From: Sialis fuliginosa
Taxonomy: Eukaryota; Arthropoda; Insecta; Megaloptera; Sialidae
NCBI GenBank assembly: GCA_961205875.1
Contig: OY540812.1
Location: 23,321,098-23,385,097, forward strand
Direction: 5' to 3'
Length of the DNA stretch: 64,000 nt
Positions within the stretch are counted from its first letter, which is position 1. Every line of letters starts with the position of its first letter. Under the pieces are notes generated by a model that saw only the letters and a program-made list of their open reading frames with translations, made no database searches and was not told where the DNA came from. Of the stretch, positions 1 to 13,171 are shown one piece after another. Made by a program: the position numbers and the translations under genes.

Positions 1-1260
1 ATTTGAATACTTGATTAGCGAAATATATTTTTAGAAAACCAATGAAATACCTACTTCTTTGGTTTACCATTAAATTATATGTTATAAGGAAAATAATACT
101 ATATATTATAGATTTTAATCATAACTTCATTTTTAAATATTGTTATAATATAATTACAATTTGATTTCAGTATTAAAAATTAAGATGTGTAATTTAGAAT
201 AATTTAAAATTAATACTGAATATTTTATTTTATTAGTAATAGGTAATTATATATTATAGTGTGATTTATTTCAATTGAAATTAATAAATATTTATAAACA
301 TTGATTTTTACCTGCTTTTTTCCATAGTTTATTTAAATATAAATAAAAATCTTTAAAATATAGGATTTTTTATCATATTATTTGTATAAAATTTATCCTG
401 CACGATCGGTAAAATATACTCACAGTATGTGTTAAATTTATTGTACAACAGATGTACTTTTTATCATGCTGAACTAGTAAATTTCGGTCAGATAATTTTT
501 ACTAGTAAAATTTCCTCTGTAAATAGTAGTTTGTACTAGAATGTGATGATGTCCCAGACATACTAGAATTAATAGTAACTGACTATAAAAAAATGTATTA
601 CAAAAAATATAATTAATTATGTTAGTTGACGGGCCATAAATACTAGACCTAACCTGATCCAGAATCATCTCATCTCTCACAGTACCAGGATACTGTAAAG
701 TACTCGTATGTATGTATGTAGAAATTCGTATCTAGTAAATATTTAATCCCCAAGAGTCCCGCCAGCTCTTTATGATGTCTGCTCTAACCGTTGGATTCAC
801 TTTCTTCTTCATTACTACTTATCAGATGTCTTACAGAGTTAACAGTCTATTTTAGGTTTTTAAAATAGAAATTACAATTATTATTATGTTACTTATACAT
901 AATATGAGAGACATAAGGAATGTCGAGCGGTATCTGATACTATATTTTTAGTTATTCTGAAAAAAAGAACTCCTTTTAATATTGATTATACATAATAAAT
1001 ATATAATATTACAAGTAAAGTAATATTTTAAATGTTCTAAAAAATTAATCATATTTACAATTTATTATATATTGAATGTATATATATAAAACCTTACTTT
1101 CTTCTATATTGCATAGTATATTTTACTACGTAGTAGTACTTACATAGATTATTACCGATATATTTTTTTAGTAAACAAAAAAATTATACATTACAATTAT
1201 ACCACGATGATGTCTTCTTGTCTTCGGGTAGTAAATCAAAGGTAGAGGTTAGAGGATGCA
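1..1260. other. AT-rich non-coding, probable kn intron
   Basis: Only short runs such as a GTAT microsatellite near 706-720. No COE exon was found here by looking for the zinc-knuckle and DPVIID sequences. Confidence 0.5.
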
Positions 1261-1267
1261 ATGCTTA

Positions 1268-1599
1268 TGCCCGGTATTATAAAGGACCTAACAAAATTTG
1301 TTGGCTAGCAATTACATTCAAATGGGGTATTAATACTGTACTAGTATCTATGGATTAGTTATGGAATTTAGAGAAGTGACACTTCAACTAATTGTAACAC
1401 AGTTGGCATCTTTGACCGTACAAAATAATTTTCATAACATCACCACTGTTTTAATACCGTTTGTATTTACCTTCAACGCGTGCGCGAAACTTGTCAAAGT
1501 CATCAACAAACTCCAAAAGAACTGTCATATAAGTTTGATATCTCAGTTGAAAGTGTTTGTTAGCTAACAAATTTGTTAGGTCCTTTATGATACCGGGCA
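1268..1599. mobile_element. MITE with TGCCCGGTATTATAAAGG ends, TTA duplication
   Basis: The ends TGCCCGGTATTATAAAGGAC and their inverse are flanked on both sides by TTA (1265-1267 and 1600-1602), the target size of PIF/Harbinger elements. It is 332 bp with no coding capacity. Relatives are at about 27791-28109 and 30631-30875; the shorter element at 9705-9961 shares only the ends. Confidence 0.8.
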
Positions 1600-2186
1600 T
1601 TAGCGTGGAAAAACTTGATGATGGAGAGGGGGGGGTCAAATAATATGTGACGCCACATTATATTTCACTTCTAAGCGAATTTTTCGAAATTTGAAATATT
1701 AACTAAGAAATTAAAATTTAGAGATATTGCCACATAAAAAAGAGGAGGGGGATGAAAATTTTATGGACGGTTTCTACATAAAATATTCTCCGTGTATTTA
1801 TTTGATATCATTTATAACATCTCTGCTTTTGAAAATATTTTTTAAGAACTGTTTGTTTTAATGACAGTTTATATTATTGGAAGCATAACAATAAGAAAGT
1901 TATCAAATAACTTAAGAGATTAGAATAAAAAAATAACATGTTAGCTATAAAACTTTTTTAAATCATTTTCGTACACATACCACAGATTGGAACCCATGAT
2001 TTAAATTATAAAACATGTTATCCCTATATCAACCGCACACACACATACACTAAACAAAATTGAATTGCTCAAACTGGCGGAAAAATAGACATAAAAAAAT
2101 CAAAAACCAAAAATTCGACGCGTTCTAATTTAAATTTCGACAATCAGATATGTAAAAGATGCAACACAAACGTTACCGCTAGTGTT

Positions 2187-2340
2187 TGTTGTTTGAACCG
2201 TGTTTAGCCGACCCTTCCTCTCTTTCCTCCCGTTTTCCCCCGGAGTTCCCGAGGGATAGAATCCCGGCATTCGCGCCATCATGGATTATTTAAAAGAGTT
2301 TCGAATCGGAATAGGGCGGTCCGAAATTAAAAGACGGATT
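2187..2340. promoter_or_regulatory. GC-rich patch, candidate regulatory region
   Basis: A short C/G-rich patch (CCTCCCGTTTTCCCCCGGAG and the COE-type site) that stands out from the AT-rich surroundings. I see no coding similarity to COE exons in either strand here. Confidence 0.25.
2247..2256. promoter_or_regulatory. COE/EBF-type site in an upstream GC-rich island
   Basis: TCCCGAGGGA satisfies TCCCNNGGGA. It lies in a G+C-rich patch at about 2187-2340, upstream of the exon at 3515 and therefore in the preceding kn intron if the gene continues left as expected. Confidence 0.4.
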
Positions 2341-3494
2341 GATATATACCTGTGAAATCGTTGAATTTAGGTATTTTAATCTTGTACAGAACATAAAAGG
2401 TTTTTTTTTTGTATTTGGTTTGTTTTTATTTAAAGTTTTTATTTATTTAATTTAATTATATCTACGACGAAACTTTTATTGGAAAAATTACTAATAATTT
2501 AGGTAATTCGATAATAATGCTTCGAAATTATTAATAACAAATAAACTAAATTATAACATACGTATATGTTGCCAATTGGCGCGTTATGAAAATGAAGGAC
2601 TTCTGGCAGAATAAATATTCAAAGTTCTCATTTTTTGTCGGATATTTTTTTAAAACTTATAGCAACATTTAAAAAAATCATTTCATAATGTCTAGAAATA
2701 TTTTTTTACTCTTGGAGCAAATGTGTGAGCAAAAAATAAGATGTCACCTTAATTATTTTGACAGCAAAAAGGTCTTCAAATATACATATTTTTGTTTACT
2801 TATTTCCCCAGCTCAAGGGTCCCTTTACCCTCAGACACTAGCGCCACTGTATGTTGCAAGCAATTTTATTCTGCTGTTATAGTAATATTTAAATGTAAAA
2901 AGTAGAACTAACATTAAGTAATTCATTAAAAAATGTATGGTATTTTTTTACTATAGGTAATGTTCAGTACTTTTTTGATTATACTGAATGTTAATATTTA
3001 TTTTAAAAAACGTTCTATACGTTCTTTTAAAATATACCCTAATGAAATGAAAAGAAATTATACTGTATACTAAATTGAACTACTATTATTATTTTTTGTG
3101 AATAGGAAAAATTTCTACGTTTATTGGCAAAGGAAAATTTTCAAGTTTGTAAAAATACCATACAATTTTCTACTTGTATTATCCAGTATCTTTTTTTTTT
3201 AATTATTTGACATCTATGTCGGCTGGGGCTTCTCTCTTCCAACAGCTCAATGCAGTATCGTAAATAATTATAAATCGTCGAAAAAGTATGCAGTTAAACT
3301 AGATTATTGAAATATTTTGCAAAAAAACTAAACATATATATGTCATTTATTTATTAAGAAATTGTTTTCTTACTTTTTATATTAATATTTTTGACTTCTG
3401 AAAGGCAAGCCTTGTCTTTATCATTAATAATATGATTGTATGTATTTTTTCCAATTATTGTTATAATAAATATAATAATTTTTATCAGTACTAA

Positions 3495-4066
<572 letters not shown>

Positions 4067-4289
4067 TATGTATTAATAAAATATGATGTATTCATAGATA
4101 CAATGCCATAAAACTCTTAGAAAAAATAATTCACAGACTTTTAATTCGACAATTAGAATGCATATATTAATTTGCTCCCAGCTCGCGCGTTGCATGTAAA
4201 TGCCATAGTACTACAAGAAAAAGTCTCCTTAAACAGAATAAAATTAAGCACAAGTCACTATAAAAATAAATGTCCCTAAGTGGTGCGGA

Positions 4290-4450
4290 AGCATTGTCGG
4301 CTTAATGGAATCTCAGGGGCGTAGCAATTAGCTAGCGCAGTCGGGCGAAGGGACGGAGGGGGCAGCTGATTAAAAACCAGCGCTCTGGAGGGGAGGGGAC
4401 ATCAGATACGTCGGATTATTGCCTTCGTCGCTATCAGCTCGCTTCGTGTA
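4290..4450. other. GC-rich patch in kn intron, unassigned
   Basis: Contains TAATTAG-like core sequences, a CAGCTG E-box next to ATTAAAA and G-rich runs. It could be a regulatory element or a worn transposon end (a CAGGGGCGTAGC-like string at about 4313 recalls hAT termini). Not resolved. Confidence 0.2.
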
Positions 4451-4976
4451 AGACATTGTTATCTCTAGTTCTTGTTCTTCTTTTTCTAAGATTTACTAAT
4501 GGGGAAAAATGTTACTAAAACAACGTCTGCTTTTTTATTATTTTCGGTCTGAATTCTTGTATGGGTGTGTATTATTTTTTTGTTATTAAAATTGTAGTGT
4601 TCTTTTTTAGGAAAGTTAATCTTGCGCTACATGTTTTTTTGTAAAAATAAATATATTAATTTGTCATAAATATGCGTATTAATTAATAATAATTAATAGT
4701 GTTTTGCTAACACTATTAATTACAAATTTATACGTAAGAAACGAAATATTAGTAAATACCCTTTTCTGGTTTAGTGAGGATTTAAAAAAATCTTAAAAGG
4801 TGTATATAGATCTCAAATAATAAACTTCTTCTTTTTAAGTTTTGTCATTTTTGAATAACAACGTCTACAAAATATTGTAGAGATATTGAGACAACATGGT
4901 AAAAATAACTCGATTGGATTAAGGGAAAGTCGAAATGGATATAACCACCAAATCCTGATTTTTTTAATTGTCGGTA

Positions 4977-7112
4977 AGGTACTGGCTGGCACCACACTTA
5001 CAAGCAAACATCCCCAGGTGTCACTCTCCGATTTTAATGAAACTTGGTAAAAATGTTCTTTGGGAAAAATTAAGGACATATATTTTTTTATACGTGCCCG
5101 TTTTTAAGTTTAGGTGGTGAAATCGACCCTTGAAATGAGGGTAAAATTTTAAATTTGTAAATAGCTCGTAAACCGCTTGGAATGGTGGCTTGTGTATAAT
5201 ACAAAATTTGTTTGGTATTACAAGAGCTATAAAATAGCATAAATGTGGTACCCCCTATAATTTTTATTTGGAGGGTATATTGGACACCCCTTAACTTTTT
5301 TCAAAAATTATTATTTTTACTTTCATAAATCAATAGAGTGTAGTATTCTGAATACAATGATATAAAATTTCAAAATAACGTATCTTCAAACTTCGGAGAT
5401 ATCGGCACTTTTGTAGTCCGCCATATACTTTATACAGTGTATAAAGTATATGGCATGCCGCGCCGCGCGCCAGTCAAAGCTAGTAGAACACTTTTCAAAG
5501 TGTTGTGGTTCTATTATATGGTGTGATATTAATTTGATAATTCACAAATATCATCAATATGGGTTTATTTTAAATTACAATGAGTAAAAATTTTGCAAAT
5601 CCATCGATAGGGGGTGTGCATCCCTTAAAGTAATGAACAATGAAATGTAGCGATTTCAAGTATTAAAAAAATGGTTTTAAAACTATTCATGCCAAGGCAA
5701 TGATAATATTCATTAAGGGTTGTACATGATAATGTTTTTTTATTAGTTTTACTGGTGATAATATGGTAAGAATAAATCGCTATATTTCAGTTTACGAGTA
5801 GATTTAAAAAAATACAGCTACGCTCATTAAGGTGGTTTAAGAATGTTGTGGTTTGTATGAATTTAAGATACACGACATTTTCATTAAAGATAAATCTAAA
5901 TACCTTTCTTTAAATTTTTTTAATACTTTAAATCGCTATACATACATTTCATTGTTCATTACTTTAAAAGTTGCACACCCCCTATCGATGAATTTGCAAA
6001 ATTTTAGTCGTTATAATTTAAAATAAACCCATATTGATGATATTTGTGAATTATCAAATTAATTTCACAACTTATAATAGAACCACACTACTTTGAAAAG
6101 TGTTCTACTAGCTTTGACTGGCGCGCGGCGCGGCATGCCATATATGTACTTTATACAGTGTATAAAGTATATGGCGGACTACAAAATTGCCGATATCTCC
6201 GAAGTTTGAAGATACGTTATTTTGAAATTTTATATCATTGTATTCAGAATACTACACTCTATTGATTTATGAAAGAAAAAATAATAATTTTTGAAATAAG
6301 TTAAGGGGTGTACATTATACCCCCCAAATAAAAATTATAGGGGGTACCACATTTATGCTATTTTATAGCTTTTGTAATACCAAACAAATTTTGTATTATA
6401 CACAAGCCACCATTCCAAGTGGTTTACGAGCTATTTACAAATTTAAAATTTTACCCTCATTTTCAAGGGTCGATTTCACCACCTAAACTTAAAAACGGGC
6501 ACGTATAAAAAAATACGTGTCCTTAATTTTTCCCTAAAGAACATTTTTACAAAGTTTCATGAAAATCGGAGAGTGACACCTGGGGATGTTTGCTTGTTAG
6601 ATCATAGTTGATCATACTCCAGTGTTGGGGTCTTCTTTAGTTAAATGTACTAAATTAAAAATATTTGTTGATATGTTACTGAAACATCTAGAAAAATTTA
6701 ACTATAAAACAGCTTAATTTGATAACAATCAGCCATGGGCGTCAAAAAGTGGACATTTAAACTAATTATTAGTATAATATATTTATTAATTATTATATTA
6801 TCATAGCAACTGCTTTACACTATTTCAAATTTTACGATTCTTTATTTTATAACTTCTGTGTCATAGTACTTATCATTTAGCAAGTGTCCATCACTGCGTA
6901 CTTATTACTGGTCTTACTTTATCCATTACTGGAGGAAAAACATAAACAAAATAAAAGGATATATTTTAAAAACAAACTATATCTGCGGTAATTAAATTGA
7001 TTTAATAAAGAGGTACTTGTTTTATTTATAACAGTCCATGAGAATTACAAAAAGAAGCCCATCAATCCCAAAAAACAGTATACCTTGCTCTTAAAGACTT
7101 GTGCCAGTACCT
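4977..7112 (+). mobile_element. TA-flanked MITE split by a long palindromic insertion
   Basis: The outer ends AGGTACTGGC and GCCAGTACCT are flanked by TA on both sides. Removing the palindromic insert at 5001-6596 and one TTA leaves about 537 bp, matching the intact 534-bp copy at 21580-22113. This shows a clean nested insertion. Confidence 0.8.
5001..6596. mobile_element. 1.6-kb long-inverted-repeat (foldback) element, TTA duplication
   Basis: Two arms of roughly 670 bp (about 5001-5673 and 5917-6596) are inverted copies, starting CAAGCAAACATCCCCAGGTG and ending with its inverse. TTA precedes and follows (4998-5000, 6597-6599). Within each arm a small second palindrome, CATATACTTTATACAGTGTA and its continuation, lies beside a GC knot (GCCGCGCCGCGCGCC). 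The arms differ at scattered positions, including a 4-bp insertion in the right one. No coding sequence. A transcript would fold into a long hairpin. Confidence 0.85.
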
Positions 7113-7469
7113 TATTATCTCATACTATACTTTCTTATATTACATGTACATTGTACATATATATTATACTATATTTCATGTTTTATAGTTGTATATGAAA
7201 GTACAAATTGCATAATGCAATAGATATATATTTAAAATGTATGTAGATATTAATATATGGTAATGTATATAAACACATAGCTTATTAAATGAGTTGTTAA
7301 TCTGGCAGTAGACCTTGTAACAATCCGTAGTATCTTCACCTGTGCCGGGACATTTAATTAAGTAAAAGGGAAAGTTCATTAACGACACGATACATCACCC
7401 ATGGCAAATAATTGGTGGGTGATGAATTTCTTTATGTCCCCTTATCTTGACTGATTACCTTCGTACGTG

Positions 7470-7520
7470 TCTGTGTATGTGTGTGTCTGTGTGTGTGTAT
7501 GAGCGGGTGTGTGTGGGGTA
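7470..7520. repeat. (GT)n microsatellite
   Basis: Interrupted GT/TG repeat (TGTGTATGTGTGTGTCTGTG and onward) in the kn intron. Confidence 0.85.
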
Positions 7521-8682
7521 GATGTGTGATATGAGATACAGTCAGAGACAGTACGTTGATTTATAATCATTCCATGTTTGTATTAATAAAATATCGCACA
7601 TCCAATTATTACATGCCATTTAATATTCAGAAGCCAAAGTAACCACCAGATAACTTAAAGTAAGGGAAATGGGACAAATTTTATTTTTGAAGAAACACAT
7701 TTTCATATTATTTATCAGCATTAAGGATCTCAAAATATATTTTATATGGTGGGAAGATAATTATAGGTACGCCACCGTTTCCAATTTTTTTTTAAATTAC
7801 TTTGTCCGAGACTTCATCCGCATTATATTCGTTTTTATGAACATTCATAATATAATGTATAAATTCTAATATCATTTTAATAGCGACTATCACGCTACTA
7901 AAAGTCGCTAGTGTGTTGGAAGGGGTCGCAATTCAGCACTGTTGTGTTTAGGCTGTGCTGATGTAAATCAAATTCCAAAATGTAAGTACTTAAGTATCAA
8001 TGTAACATTTGATTTAATTTTATAATTAAAACGGATAATATTTATGTAATAACATTATTTATTTTCTTCTAAAAAACTATGATAAGTAACAAAAATTAAA
8101 ATACCTATAAAATATAAAAGACTACAATAAATGTTCGAAATGTCTTCCATTTTCATCCAGGCACAAATAAATTCATCAGCATTTGTTTTGTATTTGTTTT
8201 GCATTTGTTTTGCATTTTTTTGGCCTTCTTCGGTCCATAAAAATGTGATTAAATGGTTACTTTTGTGAAAATTATTAATATCTCAGAAACTATGGGGTTT
8301 AGACATAGGATATCCTCAATACAAATTGAAAAGGAGAAAAAACCCCATGAATAGTGAAATAAAAAAAGTATAGTCATATTTGAAAAAAATGAGTTTTATC
8401 ATTTTAAGACTGTAAACTTTGACATTTTTTTATTAACACCCTGTAGAACTAAATAAAAATTGTTTGTTATCAAAACGTTACTCTTAACTAGGACTAACAC
8501 TATTGCTAAAAAAATAATTCATCGCTTCAAAAAAAACGAGGTCGTTACGATTTTTTATGTTTGAGCCTGAATATGGATTATTTTTCGTAAAAAAAGTATA
8601 TCTTGGCAACACTGTCACTAAATCAAAAAATGAACACACGTTAATATAGAGGTTAAAGTGACATCGGAAGACATAAAACGTT

Positions 8683-8872
8683 ACAGGGTATTCCATTTAA
8701 AAAAAACTTTGTTTTTGTTAAAGCGCAAAAACGGGACATCCTGTATTGTTGAAAATAATTTTACGACGTTCATCTTTTCAGACCAATAATATTATGTACC
8801 AAACTTTTTTTTCTATCTCCTACGAGAAGTGCGCTAGGAAAGCCGGACGCACTATTGAACTACCCTGTATAG
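8683..8872. mobile_element. possible short TIR element with TACAGGGTA ends
   Basis: TACAGGGTA at the left and TACCCTGTA at the right face each other across 190 bp; such ends are common in Tc1/mariner-like MITEs. The match is only about 9 bp and another CACCCTGTA lies at about 8440, so the limits are uncertain. Confidence 0.3.
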
Positions 8873-9704
8873 TGTATATGCGTAATTTTTTTTAAATAGA
8901 AAATAGAATAAATAAAATAAAAAAATTAAATATGCTAACAATAGGTATATATAGCGTGATTCATCCGCTACACAAGTCAAACGGTTAATGATATCACAAA
9001 TTTGTATCCTGCGTTTAGTTTGTATGTTTGTGATCTACATAGTTTATAATTGTGGTATATAAAACAATAATTATAATGTATTCTTTTATCCATTTTCATA
9101 TTTGTTTCCTAATTATTTTTTTTGTTCACTTACACATTTCAAACCAGAGTATACAGACTTGTGACGTCAAACATATAATTCGATTGGTAGTCGGAAATGT
9201 TAGGATTTTAGATTTTGAATCGATTATATTTTTCAAAAGTATTTAATATTTTTAATTAATGTCTTACTGATTATGATGATTGAAAATATGTAATTTATAA
9301 ATTATAATAACAGATATAAATTCATTTTCACCTAATCTTAACAAATGTCTCTAGTAAATAACCACCAGAAAATGGTAAACAAAACATTTATATCTTGTGA
9401 AACGAAACAAATATATACCTAACATTCATAAAATTAATGTACTCTACAAAATATAAAAACGCACACACATGTATTTCTAAGAATACTAACGGTAGACACG
9501 GAACATTAGGGCGGATAATTTAAGATAACTGCAAGATTGTATACAACATGGCAATGGAAAACGCGCGTCATTTGTTTCAATTCTTCCCGGTTTCATGAAA
9601 ACAAACAGCGGTGGTGGATAGACACTGCCAGAGACGGCTCACTTAAAAGAAGCCCGAAAGTGAACTAATTTTTATTAGATTCTATTCTGCACCTATTTTG
9701 ATTC

Positions 9705-9961
9705 ATGTCCGGTATTATAAAGAATTTGCACGCAAATTTGCTTCCAGCTAACGCTATCTACCGGAAGTCAAATTATTGTGAAATTGCTCTATATTTTAAA
9801 GCACTGCTATGCATTTTATGAGGTACATTTGGCAGCACTTTTTTTAGGAAGCTGATTTCTACTGTGAGTGGTTGTCATTTATATTTAATACCTAGCAGAT
9901 AGGGTTAGCTAGGAGCTAATTTGAATTTACACTCGAGCAAATTCTTTATAATACCGGGCAT
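9705..9961. mobile_element. MITE sharing the GGTATTATAAAG ends
   Basis: The ends ATG(T/C)CCGGTATTATAAAG are followed by AATTTGC in both arms, facing each other over 257 bp in the large kn intron. The interior is unrelated to the element at 1268. A clear target duplication was not seen. Confidence 0.7.
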
Positions 9962-10870
9962 CAGTGATGTAAAGTCAGTAGAATACAGTGTAGACGTCTA
10001 TATTTGAAAATCTTCGTCTTTATACATTGTATATACGAACAATTATACTTACAATTAGGTTATTTAGAAATATTGCATATTTATGCAACTTAAAAGTTCA
10101 AATATGCCGCTCGAAATGTTATTTGTGCAGTGCCTATTATTCTTTCTTTAGGTACATTTGGAACTACATATTTTTATTTTAAAGCTGACACATTAAAACA
10201 AACAAAAACACTAAAATAACCCAAGGATACAATCAATCAACTCAGATTTGGTTATTCTTAAAGTTTCAACAGACGATGGTCTTAGGTTATAACATAATAA
10301 CTGCAAAAATGTTGTTTTTTTTCAGGAGAACAATTTGAAAATTTGAAGTATACGTAGTTTGTTCAGACTTCAGAGATAATTAAATTACCATTTATTTTAA
10401 TGTATTTCTCGAATGAATACAAAATATCTAAAAATGGCAAAAATGTCAGTTATCGTGTTATGACTTAAGAGCATCTTAGATATACTGTTGTGACTTCTAT
10501 AGAAAGTATGTACATATAATTTAAAAATCGACACTTCTTTTGATTTCATATCAGAACTTGAAAAAACTGAATAGCATACAAAATTTCATTTGTACATAAA
10601 AATAATTAGAATCTTGTTGGTTCTGAAGCCGCGTCTGTACATTGCTGCGTGTACAGGAACGCACGTGCTGTTATGTGTGATATAATACATATACTGCCTT
10701 TCCTATTTTGGTGTTGTTTTTAACAGTAGGTATGTTCATATGTATGTATATTGTTTATATACATACACCGAAGCTCATAAATTTAGAGCCAGTGTAAAAT
10801 TTTGATTCTTTGAGATTTTACTTATAAAATATGATAGTATGTTAGAAATATTAGTTTGAATAGTAATAAT

Positions 10871-11723
10871 TAGTGTCCGACCGAAGGTCAGTTTTTGGCC
10901 GAAGCAGAAGCCGAAGCCGAACTTCGGCTTTTCTTGTTACCTTCGGCCGAAGCCGAAGCCGAAGCCGAAGGTTTTTGTTTTCGTCTTTTATTTTTAAAAC
11001 TTTTCAACAATGAAAGAATCAATGTGTAATGACCTGTTTTTAACTTTTCATTTAAAAAATTAAATATGTAAACGTTTAGTTGTTATTAAAATTGAAAAAA
11101 AAATTGAAAAAATATTTCCCCCCCTGCTCATAGGTTATATCTTCGAAAGTAAAAGATTTAAAAAGAATGGGATTATGTATAATATTTTTTTTTATATATA
11201 TATTTTTTGACCTCATTTTTTATATACAGCCAGTTACACCACACCCCTCACCGAACAGGGATTACTGTTAGGAAGGGAACTTGCCCCGGGGCAACCAGAT
11301 GTATAATATGATTTTTTAGAAAAAAAAATTATGCGATTTTTGTTTATTTAAACTCATTGCTTTTTTTTTATTTGATTTTAGGTACGTGGTTTTAGAAAAT
11401 TAGAGAATGTATCATTGACGCTATTAATCCTTTTTACAACGCCAAAATAAAGTTTATCTATCTATCTATTCCTTATTTTATAATGTAAGCTATGTATATA
11501 TGTCTTTTTTCGTGCGATTTTTTATATGCGGTTTTCTGTGGAACGTATATATATCGCATAGAATAATACTTAACTGTACAATATTATACTATATATTTCA
11601 ACCTTCGGCTTCGGCAAAACCTTCGGCTTAATTTTGGCCGAAGCCGATTATTCAGCCGAAGGTGAAATTTTGGCCGAAGGTGGCCGAAGCCGAAGCCGAA
11701 GCCGAATGTTCGGTCGGACACTA
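10871..11723. mobile_element. hAT-like element with GCCGAA subterminal repeats, 8-bp duplication
   Basis: Termini TAGTGTCCGACCGAA and inverse, flanked by perfect 8-bp repeats GTAATAAT (10863-10870, 11724-11731), the hAT target size. Both ends are packed with tandem GCCGAA/TTCGGC hexamers in both orientations. The centre holds a separate retroposon-like insert (about 11222-11470). No transposase coding was found. Confidence 0.85.
11222..11470 (+). mobile_element. SINE/LINE-tail-like insert nested in the hAT element
   Basis: Starts near TACAGCCAGTTACACC, includes GGAAGGGAACTTGCCCCGGG, and ends AATAAAGTTTATCTATCTAT, a typical short-repeat tail of non-LTR retroposons. Related blocks occur on the minus strand at 11868-12003 and 54390-54500. 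Confidence 0.5.
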
Positions 11724-11867
11724 GTAATAATTTACATCACTGTTTATTTTTAATACATTATCGATAATTTAGTCAGTGGGTAAATTTTGATTAGACCGGA
11801 TTTTGTGTATGGTACGTACATATACATTACATATAATATTATCCATACTAAAAATTTGATGTGTAAG

Positions 11868-12003
11868 TCAGAGACATAATTATCAGAAGAAATTAGGGCC
11901 TCGTGAATGTCACTTGCCCTGGTTACTCCAGGAAAATTTACGTTCATTTTGTCATTCATACCTGTTGAAGGTGTACAGTAACGGTAACTGGCTACATTTG
12001 TAA
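11868..12003 (-). mobile_element. fragment of the same retroposon-like family
   Basis: On the minus strand it shares TAGCCAGTTAC, then the block CCAGGGCAAGTGACATTCAC with the copy at 54390-54500. The small ORF over it is a by-product of the repeat. Confidence 0.45.
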
Positions 12004-12447
12004 ACAAAAAATATTTACCATACGAACATTTTTTTAAATAGATTAATCATCATAATCTTAATAATAAACATGAAAAGTAGAACAGGTTTCTCCTATAAAG
12101 AATTTAGCATCTTTGAACTTTTTTTTGCTCAAAAATTCTTAATTTAGCCCAAATGCTGATTTCGGTCGTACAATCTAAAATAAATTTTATTAAAATACAC
12201 TTTAAACTACTGTTTTGATTTTCACCTTCGTGAGATTGCGAGTGTAACTCTAGGAGGGATGGACTTACAAAATAACAATTACCCAATATTTAAGTAAAAT
12301 AGCGCTACTGGTCCACGAATAAGTCATAATATTTAATCTGGCTCTCCAGTCGATAATTTTTGCATTATTTTACTATTAATACGTGAATTACTATTTATAA
12401 ATTAAGAAACATATTAAGGTTTTAACTGAGACTGTATCAGTCTAGAT

Positions 12448-12754
12448 CAGGGGTCACCAAAATTTTTGAGAAACGGGCCGGATCGAATTTTTTTAAACAT
12501 AGGGAGCCAGACGAAAAATATTCTTGTTGGAATCCTATTAGAACATTTATTTACATGTGCAATTAGCTATGTAAATATATGGAAAATATCTATTCAAATG
12601 TAGATAAATACACATATTTACATCAAATCCTTAAATTATATAAAATTAATATTTCTTATATGTATAAAAAATATTTATATATACAAATCAGGGGCCGGAT
12701 AAAAAACTTTGGAGGGCCGGATCCGGCCCGCGGGCCGTAGTTTGGTGACCGCTG
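12448..12754. mobile_element. hAT MITE with GGGCCGGAT motifs, 8-bp duplication
   Basis: Termini CAGGGGTCACCAAA and TTTGGTGACCGCTG flanked by the perfect 8-bp repeat GTCTAGAT (12440-12447, 12755-12762). Subterminal GGGCCGGATC/CGGCCC motifs are typical of widespread hAT MITEs. 307 bp, non-coding. Confidence 0.92.
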
Positions 12755-12767
12755 GTCTAGATATTAG

Positions 12768-12850
12768 GATCCTGATGAAGACACGTGTCCAGTGGCATTG
12801 CTTTATTGTGGTTTTAGGTATATATTTAGTTTAAGTGATTAATTGTAAGA
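12768..12850 (+). mobile_element. Penelope-like / hammerhead-like tail fragment
   Basis: Reads CCTGATGAAGACACGTGTCC followed by AGTGGCATTGCTTTATTGTG. The second half matches the tail at 35453-35545. CTGATGA is the first core of hammerhead ribozymes; the second core (GAAA) is missing here. It begins only a few bases after the hAT duplication. Confidence 0.4.
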
Positions 12851-13122
12851 AACCACAGTTTATCTGTTTTCTATTAGTATTAATAAAAACGTGTTATTTT
12901 TTTCGATCGACCAACATTTCGTTAGTAATAGCAGTGGACGTTTTCATATCAACTTTTAACATACTATACTTACATCCTACATATTAGAACCAAAAATGTA
13001 AGTATTGTTCATTTAAAAATTAAAATAAATAAAAAATACAACAATCAAATACCAACCAAAACACTGGAAACCGTTCGATCTACAAACGTAGCAATGCGAG
13101 ATGGCCGCGCGCGGTCGCCGGT

Positions 13123-13132
13123 TCCCATGGGA
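13123..13132. promoter_or_regulatory. perfect COE/EBF-type site in kn intron
   Basis: TCCCATGGGA fits the COE/EBF consensus TCCCNNGGGA and sits inside a 14-bp perfect palindrome, GTTCCCATGGGAAC (13121-13134), in the GC-rich island at 13085-13290. The large intron of kn is a plausible place for an autoregulatory enhancer. The motif is seen; the function is inferred. Confidence 0.5.
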
Positions 13133-13161
13133 ACGCCGGCGGCCTCCCTCAGGACCTCCCG

Positions 13162-13171
13162 TCCCTGGGGA
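13162..13171. promoter_or_regulatory. second COE/EBF-type site in the same island
   Basis: TCCCTGGGGA also satisfies TCCCNNGGGA and lies 39 bp (start to start) from the first site. Two perfect matches in 50 bp of an otherwise AT-rich intron are unlikely by composition of the intron as a whole, but the island itself is GC-rich, which raises chance matches. Confidence 0.45.

Larger units (their letters stand above)
7113..9704. other. kn intron, no further features resolved
   Basis: AT-rich with the GT microsatellite and possible worn TIR ends (CACCCTGTA near 8440). No exon-like sequence. Confidence 0.5.

Noticed and set aside
400-420. GATCGGTAAAA as the end of the preceding kn exon
   Set aside because: Upstream codons read ILHDR rather than the expected DPVIIDR and no acceptor or zinc-knuckle sequence is nearby.
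11750-12007. 85-codon minus-strand ORF
   Set aside because: It covers a fragment of a repeat found at two other places in the window.
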